From positions 5,655,283 through 5,719,282 of the forward strand of contig JAGGNK010008226.1 in NCBI GenBank assembly GCA_017590115.1: a stretch of DNA of 64,000 bases, written 5' to 3'. The DNA comes from Montifringilla adamsi. Its lineage: Eukaryota > Chordata > Aves > Passeriformes > Passeridae. How positions within the stretch are numbered: the first letter of the stretch is position 1; each line of letters starts with the position of its first letter. This document shows, one piece after another, positions 18,101 through 31,200 of the stretch. Below the pieces are notes generated by a model. That model was given only the letters and a program-made list of their open reading frames with translations, had not been told where the DNA came from and did not search any database. Both the position numbers and the translations under genes were made by a program.

Positions 18101-20900
18101 TCAAAGATCAGCAGGGTGACCTATTGCATCTCCTGTCACTTGTCATTACCCCAGGACTTCCTGCACTTCCCCAGTCCTTAGATTATGCTTAGATTTTTCT
18201 AGAATATTATATAATTGAGAAAATTAAAGGTTTTCTTGATACATCTTAGGACAAAGGAATTTGCTTTCAATCTGTTTTTTCAAGACAATTTATTTCATCA
18301 TATTTGTTTTTAAAAATCACACACCTTGAGATATGGAAGCATGGAAGGTATAGTGCCAAAAGGAAGGAATCTTCAGAAAGACCTTGACAGAAATTGTCTA
18401 CTCTTAAACTATCAAGTGCCTGTTCCTTAGAAGTGACAAACTGGTAAAGAATTTAATTCATTCTTTGCTATCTGCAGCTTGTCTAACAGAGCTCCCTGCC
18501 CATGACAGAGGTGTTGGAACTAGATGGTCTTTAAGGTCCTTTCCCACCCAAACTGTTCTAGGACTCATCAGTTGCTCTTCTGGAGCAATTCCAGTGAAAT
18601 GCAGCAAATCCTGAATTCACCAATGCTTGTGCTCTGCAGGGTAATTCCATGGGAGGGACTGGGTGATAAGGGAAACTGTCAGTCCAGTTGGTACCCACAA
18701 ACACCACGGGAGGTACCAGATGTTGGGACATCATCACAGAACTGGCCTCACTGGGAGGGCAAGGTTTCAACTGACTCAACTCTTAGTTTGTTGTGTCAGG
18801 TTCTTAAATACCCATAGATACAAAACCTGACAGCTTTGAAGGTTCCCATTTTGCCAAGTTGATGTAATTTCATATATTCTCTCTTCTTTAAAATTAATGT
18901 TTACAGCATCTTTCTTTAAACAATAACAGTTGTTTATGATCAAAGCTACTATAATAAATCAGCATGTGTAGAAAGGAGAAAAATCTTTTTATTTGTATTG
19001 ATCTTGTACATAGATCTGGTATTACTCAAAGTGTTTTCAATCTGTCAGAGGCTGCTCAGTGGAAAAGCACAGATCTTGAATGCTGCTAAAATCCCTCTAC
19101 AGTGTTGCAGCGTGCCTAAGCCCCACGGAATGCCACATTTTTAATTACATTTTTCCTGTGGCATTACAAAGAACACAGAAAAAGCAATGATCAGCTTGAG
19201 AAAGAAGCCAGCTTGGAAACTCTTCAGTGTTTGAAGGGGAAAATCTGAGAGAAATGTAGTTTAATGTTAGTGCCACAGTAGAAAGCAGTGGTAGTGTTGC
19301 TACAGGCTGCATGAATCACAACCACCACAGAACAGCTCCTGTGAACAACATGGTAAAGATGCCAGCTAAGAGGATAAAGCAAACCTGTAACAAGCAGCTC
19401 ATAAATTAGTTGTACACATCATCATCTTCCCAGAAACTTTTTCTGAGTGCACTACCAGAAATGGGGCCCACAAGATGAGTTTGCCATAGCAACAAAGTGC
19501 TGTAAAGATCAAGGTGATACAGGGTCATACTGGAAAAACAAAAATGGTTTCAGGCCTAGTGATGCAAGAACATTATTATCAATTTTTCTTCAGGAGGATC
19601 TCACCCATCAAATATTTTGCTAGACATCTTGTCTGCCTGTGAACTGTAAAGCTGCTGAAAATCAGACTTTGCTCCTGAGAGGTATCTGGGAGCACTGCAA
19701 CACTTCTCATTTGTTCCTGAGTCACCAGAGAACGCTGCCATGCACCTCTCAACCTCTGCTGCCACCAGGAGGTGAGACTCGCATGCTCTGCAGTGACCAC
19801 AAAAGTCAGGGATCACATCTCTTCTGAAGGAACTTCTCTTCTGCCAGAAACAGGGAGAGTAGGAGACCTCTGAGCTCTCTCTGCTCCTTGTCTTGGGTCA
19901 TCTCTGGCTCTCTCATGGTCCTACTTGATCTCAGTGAGGAAAAATCCACAGGTGGAAAATAGGGGAGTCTGTTCTCACCTCAAGAACCTGGGTGTAGGTA
20001 GCACAAATCTTATTACACAGGTTCTAATAATAATGAGAGAGAGAACAAGAGAGAGATTGCTAGGAAGGAAATAGCCTTTAGTTTAATTTTCCAGTCATGT
20101 ATTACACAACAAATCCCATTGATTTCCTTCAAGAAAAATGCTTGGTCAATGGCATGCCAATAAATACATTTTATCTTTTGTTCCTCCATTTATTTAATTT
20201 TTCATTGTATTCTTCCAGCTTTGCAAACTCAACTGCATGAATTGTTGTGGATATTTTTTTTCTTAAGTACAGTTCTGAAATTCTGGTTAAATTGACATTT
20301 CTAACATTTCCCTAACTGTGATGTCACAGTGTGCCTCCCTGTACTTGTTTCATTATCAGATTAAAAAGTCTGTTTCCAAAGTGATTTCGTGGTTCTTAGA
20401 CTCAGAATTGGCAGCTGCTGCTGCCTGCTCAGTGCAGACACTGTCAGGTGCTGAATCACAGAATTCTTTGGGTTGGAAGGGGTCTTAAACATCACCAACT
20501 TCCAACTCCCTGCCATAGGCAGAGATGCCACCAACTAGATCAGATTGCCCAGGAATGAGGGAGGCTCCTAACTTTCCTGTTCTCTCTGGAGCATTTGAAT
20601 TCAAAGCTCTTTTAATTTAATATAGATACATTTTTGCTTTTTACACTTAGGACTTACTCGTGATTCCTTTTAACATCTATATTCAGCTGTGAGTAAAGTC
20701 ACTTTCTGTCTGTGCCTGAAAATATTGCACAAATCTTTATTCAGAATTGTTAGAGATAATGGATACACAGTGGGGCATTTCTAGAAGTGTTACCAGTGCA
20801 AATGGCCTCATCTGGGCAATGCAAAGTTTGACTGCAATTGCTGTTCCCAGGACTGCTTGGAACCTCAGCTGGAATAAGTGCCCAGTCACCACATCCCTAA
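12043..20900 (+). CDS. Unrecognised candidate gene divergent from OAT (partial model)
   Basis: I do not recognise this protein. Exon-like segments 12043-12161, 14402-14449, 17270-17307 and 17866-18005, with possible last exon 20851-20900, all have AG/GT ends (the last ends in a stop) and join into one frame. Phases are 1, 0, 0, 2, 1. The fourth segment is open in only one of three frames, and that frame is the one delivered by the third. The product starts DEHELFPNLLIHGYQ, has a predicted amphipathic stretch around VAKELLMELLCQDMVQDL, then a Ser/Gln-rich part and a Leu/Pro-rich end (TLLPPGLPTLLN). No membrane segment or known motif is seen. No start codon could be fixed; it must lie upstream near the OAT CpG island. 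The end is also open: either the TAA at 20898-20900, or read-through of the fourth segment to a TAA at 18062-18064. It could be a lineage-specific gene, one lost in mammals, a pseudogene or chance. Confidence 0.5.
12535..13027 (-). mobile_element. CR1 LINE fragment (about 490 bp)
   Basis: Reverse-oriented CR1 3' region with nearly the whole familiar tail: GGTTTGGGTTGGAAAGGACC, CTACCATGGGCAGGGAGACC, AACCTGGCCTTGGACAC, CTTCTCTTTTCCAGGCTGAAC. It lies in the first intron of the divergent candidate gene. Confidence 0.95.
13785..14328 (+). mobile_element. CR1 LINE fragment (about 545 bp)
   Basis: Plus-oriented CR1, opening with the conserved GGAGTTCTGCATCCAGCTTT region and the GGAGCAGCTCTGCTCTGAGG block, and ending with CCCTTCCAACTCAAACC and TGATTCTACAATC. 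It is truncated at the 5' side and carries no intact ORF. Confidence 0.95.
14402..14449 (+). CDS. Candidate gene, exon B
   Basis: 48 nt (16 codons, DMVQDLQSMRSRGFSQ), phase 0 at both ends. The acceptor is AGCCTTATAG after a T-rich tract, and the donor CAG|GTAAGAA is strong. It lies just downstream of a CR1 copy ending at 14328. Confidence 0.5.
14450..16345. other. Non-coding stretch inside candidate-gene intron
   Basis: AT-rich DNA with no recognised repeat or protein similarity. Open frames are short and on both strands. I see nothing specific in it. Confidence 0.5.
16350..16708 (+). mobile_element. CR1 LINE fragment, older copy
   Basis: Plus-oriented and more diverged: GGGTCTGGAGGGGAAC, AGGGGAGACCTCATAGC, then GAGAAGGTTCCTCCCCCAGAGG, GAACAGGCTCCCCAGG and ACAGGGTGGGATTATTGG. 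The order of blocks is that of the CR1 3' untranslated region. Confidence 0.85.
17270..17307 (+). CDS. Candidate gene, exon C
   Basis: 38 nt coding LNNTYIQSLPQM plus AG of a split codon. The acceptor TCATTTTCCTCTGCAG is strong and the donor GAG|GTGAGA is good. Such a small exon would be easily missed by gene finders. Confidence 0.5.
17866..18005 (+). CDS. Candidate gene, exon D
   Basis: 140 nt coding TEHRTSGYALSQELGNFS through LTLLPPGLPTLLN after completing an AG|G arginine codon. The acceptor is AATTTGGTTAATCTCAG and the donor AATG|GTGAGCA is strong. The other two frames are closed by stops. If unspliced it would read on to a TAA at 18062-18064, with an ATTAAA at 18223-18228 as a possible poly(A) signal. 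Confidence 0.5.
18488..18568 (+). mobile_element. CR1 LINE 3' tail
   Basis: A short CR1 end: CTCCCTGCCCATGACAG, then GATGGTCTTTAAGGTCC and CCCACCCAAACTGTTCTAGG. About 80 bp remain. Confidence 0.8.
20452..20551 (-). mobile_element. CR1 LINE 3' tail
   Basis: Reverse-oriented: GAATCACAGAATTCTTTGGG, TTGGAAGGGGTCTTAAACAT, and CTCCCTGCCATAGGCAGAG. About 100 bp remain. Confidence 0.85.
20851..20900 (+). CDS. Candidate gene, possible last exon
   Basis: After CAATTGCTGTTCCCAG, the phase demanded by exon D gives GLLGTSAGISAQSPHP and then TAA. The join is legal, but the segment is short and no clear poly(A) signal follows. This is the weakest part of the model. Confidence 0.25.
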
Positions 20901-21350
20901 CAAGAATCATCCACCCAAGCAGCCCCACTCAACAAAGCAGGGAGGGAAGGCTCTGTCCAAAGGGCTTGGAAGCATTTAGCCAGGAAAACTTTGGTGGCCT
21001 GGGATCAGAGCCACAAAATTTGCATTCCCACTGATGTGCATCCCCCTTCCAGTGCCATGCAGAGGTGGAAGTCATGCAAAGTGGGGACCATGACTGCTAT
21101 ATTCTCTGGAAATAACTGTAAAACATCTTTTGGGAATCTGGGCTAGAAGTGACTAAACAGAGTGATAGCAAAAAAGAAAGGCTAGATCATCTTGCATAGG
21201 AATCAATATTTCCTCTAAAGTTAATACAGTTTTGGCAAGGGTAAAATCGCTGGCAAAGCAGAGCTTTGAAAGGTTTATGCACACCAAAAACCACATCTTG
21301 AAGTAAGAGACAATTTATACTATTTATTTTGACTTGTTACATTCCCTGGG

Positions 21351-21375
21351 TTTTTTTTTTTTTTTTTTTTTTTTT
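21351..21375. repeat. Poly(T) tract, 25 bases
   Basis: Uninterrupted run of 25 T. It may be a homopolymer microsatellite; no retroposed gene was recognised beside it. Confidence 0.9.
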
Positions 21376-22264
21376 GCTGTGATTTACACTTCTCAAGGAG
21401 AAGAAGTAACCATTTGACCATACGAGGGCACAAGCCTGTCTTGTACCAGGGATGTGGGTACACTGTGGGTAACCAACCCTATCATCCTCTGGGAACCTCT
21501 CAGAATGACAGCAAGGTGACATCAAGACCTGTTTTTTGCATGGAGAGATATGGCAATCACAAGTAGGAGGCCATGAATAGTCAGAGGATTTAGGTCTGGT
21601 TAGTCCCAACTTGAGGCAGAGAAGATGGACTAGGCCAGACTGCAGGACTTGAGCTCTTAATTGCCCAGAAGTGGCCAGAAGGGGACACACAGTTTGTCAG
21701 CAGTGGTGGGACCTGATGGCTCAGGCATTTGGGACTGCTTATTGCCTGGCCAGAAAGGAAGACAGCTCTGGATGCACCCTGAGCAGCTGAAATGCCCCCA
21801 TCTTTTGTAACTCTAACTTAAATTGGGGTTAAAAAGTTACTTTAATTAACCTCCAAGTAAATGCATTCATACAGCAGCCATGACTTCCAAACCCGTCACC
21901 TGAGGTGAACTTTGTGTTCTGTTAATAGCTCTGCAAACCACTGAGGAGACACTGGGTACCTCCTCCCGCTGTGGAAAGACAGCCTCAGGTCATTTGAGCT
22001 GGCCCAAGCTTAGGCTTGTGGCTCTCACACCCTTGATCCCTGCAAAGCTGGAAGTCAGGAGGGTGACTTTGCAAGAGAGGGTTATCCCATCACCCATCTC
22101 CTCACAGCCAGCCCGGAGGGGATGAGGTATCACCCTCAGTCACTGACATGCAACACACGGACCATCAAGACCTACACCAGCTGGGCAAACAGTCCACAAA
22201 GCAGACAGTGCCTCATCCCACTAAAATGAAAAACAATTAAACAGGGAATAATTTAAAAACCCTT

Positions 22265-22270
22265 TTTATT
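22265..22270 (-). terminator. NKX1-2: Possible NKX1-2 poly(A) signal
   Basis: TTTATT on the plus strand gives AATAAA on the minus strand, 1.2 kb past the NKX1-2 stop. No closer canonical signal was found. This is only a candidate. Confidence 0.25.
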
Positions 22271-23487
22271 TAGACCAACACAAGAGCTAGGTAGGATTTA
22301 TGAGCTAAGTTTTTTGGTTGGAAAGCCAGTGTGTACTTTAAAGCATTGTCAGAGACCAAGAGGATACAGTCTGGAATACTGTGTTGTAATAATTTGTAAA
22401 ACTGCATGAGACAGATTTCTTTTTAAACCAATTACTTCCCATCCATTCTTGGACAGATGAGCCCCCAGCTAAAATTCCTTTTCATTCCAATGCTTGTAAC
22501 GATGAAGATGAAATGTGATTTTTCCTTCTAACAAATGCTCCAAAAAGCAAAACCAGAAAAAGCATGTGTTTCTCTGTTATGGAAAGTAGGTCTCAGCATG
22601 CTGGAAATTCTGTGTTTTACTTACTTTCTACCACAAATGCCCCATTTTTAAAGAAATGAATAATGTAATCATTTTCTCTGATTTATGTTTTCTTTTCTGC
22701 CTCATTCGGCACTAATGCTGTGTTATTACAAGAACAACTGGTCTCTGCAAAAAGAATGATCTTTAGACTTCTTATCCAAAACCTGTGAAGTCATTGGGAG
22801 AGAACTGCAGAGAAAGGCAGAGAGGCCGTGGACATGAGCAGCAGTTGAACACTTTCCCACTGACCAGGCAGATTTCCTTCTTGTCTCCCGATGACACAGA
22901 GCTGCACCTTCCCAAACAAAGCTCTCCTCCAGGCAGGGTGTCAAGAACGTGACTGGCAGTTTTCAGAAACGACAACGAAACGTGGGTCAAACAAGGCTCA
23001 GCAGAGTCCCACGAGCACAGTCGGAGCCTGGGGACGTCTTCACTGCCGAGCATCCCTGGGACTCGACACGGCCGCCTGCACGCTCATCAGCATCAGTGCT
23101 AACGAGTGCCACAGCTCCCGAGCCCCCGAGGCTTCAGACGTGTGCTGGCAAGCCGAACAGCAACGAGCAGCATCTTAACAATGAACTTGGAGAAGAATCT
23201 GCAGGGAATTAGTGTCGGGCATGTGTAAAGAGGGTTACTTTTCCCATCTCCAACACCTATAATTACATCTCAAAGGTGCTAATAAAATCCAGTGGTTACG
23301 GTGGTTTGTTTTTTTTTTTTCCTCTGTGTGTCAAAGTTAAGCATGCTGCCGTGACGCCTAGGAAAAATCAACTTTCTTACACTTCAAATGGCCACGCAAG
23401 CAACAGAAGCGATGACGGTGCTCCCCGCTGGGTCAGAAGGGCTGAGGTGCGCTCCTGGCTCCCGGGGGCTGCTCCGCCGCTGCCGCC

Positions 23488-27659
<4,172 letters not shown>

Positions 27660-27793
27660 CACAGAATGGGTTCATGTAATGCCCCTTTCAATGGGGTTGA
27701 AGGGGGCGTTAAAAATCATCTAATTTCACTCCACTGCCATGGGTGGTGATGCCACCCACTAGGACAGGTAGCTCCACATCCAGCCTGGCCTTG
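27660..27793 (-). mobile_element. CR1 LINE 3' tail beside the LHPP promoter
   Basis: Diverged reverse-oriented CR1: CCACAGAATGGGTT, GTTAAAAATCATCTAATTTC, CCACTGCCATGGGTGG and CCACATCCAGCCTGGCCTTG. It ends about 130 bases before the LHPP start codon, against the CpG-rich promoter. Confidence 0.8.
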
Positions 27794-28290
27794 ACCGCTT
27801 GCAGAGCTGGTCCAGCGGCAGTTTCAGCGCTCTCCGCCCGGCTCCGGCGGCGCGGCGGGGCGGGCTCGGGGCGGAGCGGAGCCGGGACTGCATTTCCCGG
27901 CAGCGCCGAGCGGCACGGCCATGGCGGAGCGGGGCCGGGGCTGGGCCCGGGCCGTGCGGGGGCTGCTGCTCGATGTCAGCGGGGTCCTCTACGACAGCGG
28001 CGCCGACGGCGGCGTCCCCATCGCGGGCTCGGCCGAGGCCGTGCGCAGGTGGGTGGGGGGCGGCCGGGGACACCCGAGGAGAGCGGGGTGCCGGGGCTGC
28101 ACCGCGGTCACCGCCCGGGCGGTGCGAGTCGGGCCCCGCTGCGCTGTGTGAGTCCCGCACGGGAATCGGGAGATTTCTGGAGGCAGCTTGGTGGTTTTGG
28201 GGGTTATTTTAGGGAAGGGAGCCCGCAGGGCTGATGGGGAGGAGAGCCTGGAGCGGTGCGGCAGGGACGCCCCGCGTGGTTCTGTGTTTG
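27794..28290 (+). promoter_or_regulatory. LHPP: LHPP CpG-island promoter
   Basis: GC-rich block around LHPP exon 1. Upstream of the ATG are GGGGCGGGCTCGGGGCGGAG (Sp1-type GC boxes, about 27857-27876) and GGACTGCATTTCCCGGCAGC (about 27885-27904), which resembles the ZNF143/THAP11 ACTACAATTCCC motif often found near start sites. No TATA box is visible. Confidence 0.65.
27921..28048 (+). CDS. LHPP: LHPP exon 1
   Basis: Codes residues 1-42 plus two bases. [14 protein letters not shown] is followed by [13 protein letters not shown], the catalytic HAD motif I. The donor is CGCAG|GTGGGT. The first 13 residues differ from human, as is usual for this N-terminus. Confidence 0.95.
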
Positions 28291-31200
28291 CTGGTGTCAC
28301 TGCACGTGTGGCAGGAGCTGGCAGCGTGTAGGGGATCTGGCACTGTCCCCTGGTAATCGTTTTTCAGATATTACCCACACTGGTGTGTCTGTAAATTGAT
28401 TAACTCTGCTGTCAAATTAGCTGGAATTTGCAACCCCGCAACGGAGAATTTCTGTGCTGGGGTTAATGATTGCCCAGCTTGGAAGTGACTCAAAAGCAAA
28501 GTGTGGTCCTGGTGAGTTACTCCCAGTGCCCACAGGTAGGGAACCCCTTCGCCTTTAGCTGGGTGATGCTGTCCAGGTAACACGAGCGAAGTAACTTTAA
28601 CTTAAGTAACTTTAATTAATTGGGTTGACTTGCTAGTGTGTCCATATTGGCCCTGCTTGACCAGGGGCACAGGATGGGGCCAGGGGAGAGCAGTGGCCCC
28701 AGGCACAGCTTTGTTTAAAGACAGGTATTGATTGTGTGGTTGTGAATTTCTGGAAGAGCCTTTTGGCTCTCTGTGATGTTTCATCACCCACTGTGGAAAA
28801 TCCAGATCTGTTTCACCTGGCAAGTGCTGGATGGGGCTTGGAGCAACCTGGTATAGTGGAATGTGTCCTTGTCCATTTCAGGAGATTGGAACTTCAGTGC
28901 TCCTTCCAGCACAAACCGTTCTGTGCTGCTGCATGTGCCCCACTTGCAATGTTTTAAATGTCTAAATTCTGAACCCCCGTGAAACACTGACAGCTCTGTT
29001 TGGTGAGCACCTCTGCAGCTTCTGCCCTCTGGGGCCACTCAGCACAGACACACTTGGGACGAGTGCATTATTGAGCAGGAAAACATGCAGGAAGAAATAC
29101 TGAATTCAATATAATTAATCATATTAGGTTAGTTAAATATGTGCCTAAATGTTGGTGGAACCACCATGGAAAGGCAGAACTGGAGAAGCTCCAAATAAAG
29201 TGGTAATAACAGAACTGTTTGCTGCTTTCTTTCCCCCCCCCCCCCATTATGTCTTTGTTCATATTTCTTGAAATACACGTAGGATGCACAGAAGAGGTTA
29301 TCAGATGGGTCAGAGTTCCCAGTGCTGTCAGAGAGGAATATTCGAAGTAAGTTTAAGCCTTATTGAGGTTCATGGCCAGTTTTTGGTGCTGACGTGGCCA
29401 GGAGAAGCTGCAGATGCCAGGACAGCCAAGGAGACAGCAGCATTCCCAGGAAATTCAGTGGAACAAGGCAGAGGGAGAAGTTGCTTCTATTGAAATCCTG
29501 TGGCCTGTGGTTCTTTCAGGGGATTGTGCATGTGCAGAGCACAGCCTGGGACAGTCCAAATCACAGCCAAGGCCTCCAGCCACGGCCAAACCAAACTTAA
29601 ATAATAACTGCATAAATACTGTCAGAGATCAGATCTTTCCTTTAGAAACCAGGACATGTTCAGTAATACCTGTGTTGTGGTTCACCATATGCTTTTGACG
29701 TTGGTTTTTTGCTCCTGAATTGTAAACTTCATCTTCTGTCGGGTTGCAGGCTGTTATTTAATAACCTTTGTCACTGCATTTGATGAAACCTTCTGCATGG
29801 AGGCAGCTTAAACTGCAGTCTAACTTACAGTAATGTCAGAAATATGCTGATGAAACAACAGTAAAACTCTGGCCTTGGGCTAAATGTAGGAAATTTTTCT
29901 CTGAAAATCCTGGGAATGTCTAAGCCCTTTTTGCCTGTTAGTCACAGGAAGCCCTCAGCAGCTAATCTGACCTGTCTGCCTGCCTGGAAAGGCTGCAGGA
30001 GTCTCTGAGGAGGGTTTGGAGATGCAATCCAGCAAAAGGCTCTGGAATGCTGTGCAGGGAAAGCTGATCTCATTTGGGCAGGATTTGGTGAGCAGTGCAA
30101 AAGCAGTGTTCATAGCTGTGGGAACTGGGAACAGCAGAATGGGAAAGTGCCAGGAAGGGTAAAAAAACCCCACCAAACCACTTTGTTCAGGTCATTCAAT
30201 GTAAGTGGTGAAGAATAATCATTTTCCTTGGGTAAAGTCAAGTAGCCTTATTTATCTGCCTATTAGGTCAGTAATTGTTGTGGCTCACACCATTTAAACT
30301 CTTTATTGACTCATTATCCCATTGCCAGTTGCTCATTAATATTTGTGTCTGCGTCACAGTACAGCTGGGTGGTTTCAAGCAGATGGATCAAAGCTAAAAG
30401 GAGCTCTTTTTAATTAATTCCTTTTTTAATCAATTAAAAAGCCATAATTGCAGATAGTGAGGAACCTTATAACTAATTCAAATTGCTGAGGTCCTCTGCT
30501 AAAAGCAGCTGTCTAACATCTTTTACTGTGTATATATGTCCAACAGCAACCTTAAATCCCATTTTGATAACTGAGAGTACAGATAAGGACTCTTACAGCA
30601 GAACAGCTGACCTGTTCTTTTCAGACTGTCTTGCTACATCACCTCCCCATTACAGCAATTAACTTAGTGTAACAACATACAGTACATTCCAATAAAAATG
30701 ATAAGTAAACATACTAAGTTGTCATTGGTTTCATGTGACTGAAGCTGTCCTGACCTCCTAAAACTACATTTGCTGCATTATTTATCTTGTTTTCAGCTGA
30801 ATTCTGCTGTGCAGTTATTTGAGTTAGTGTTTGAGAGAGCAGCAGCCTAATTTCTGCCAGCAGAATTTGGCCTGGTTTGTATTTGTGGTGGCTGCTTCCC
30901 TCTTGTTTGTTTGTTTGTAACCAACAGTACAGTCAGATGGAGCAGAAACATGGCCAGAGAAGCTGATGGACACTGGAACACCCTGAGCAAGGTGACATTG
31001 AGTGCTGTAGAGACCCTCGTGAGGAAGGCATCAATAATTGCTATAACCTGTAGTGAAACACCGAGTGTAACAGCTTGGAATGCTTTGTTTATTGCTGATG
31101 TACTTGCAGCCCTGATAAATCTCACCTGTGAAATACTGAAGGGTTCAGTGTGCACTGAGAGGAGGTTGGTGGGTTGAAGGCTGAGGTGGTGAGCTACAGG

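Larger units (their letters stand above)
18006..23200. other. Region between the candidate gene and NKX1-2
   Basis: Apart from the possible last exon at 20851-20900, two short CR1 tails (18488-18568 and 20452-20551) and a T25 tract at 21351-21375, I see no gene. The AT-rich part around 22260-22730 may belong to the NKX1-2 3' UTR, since AATAAA occurs on the minus strand at 22270-22265. Confidence 0.5.
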
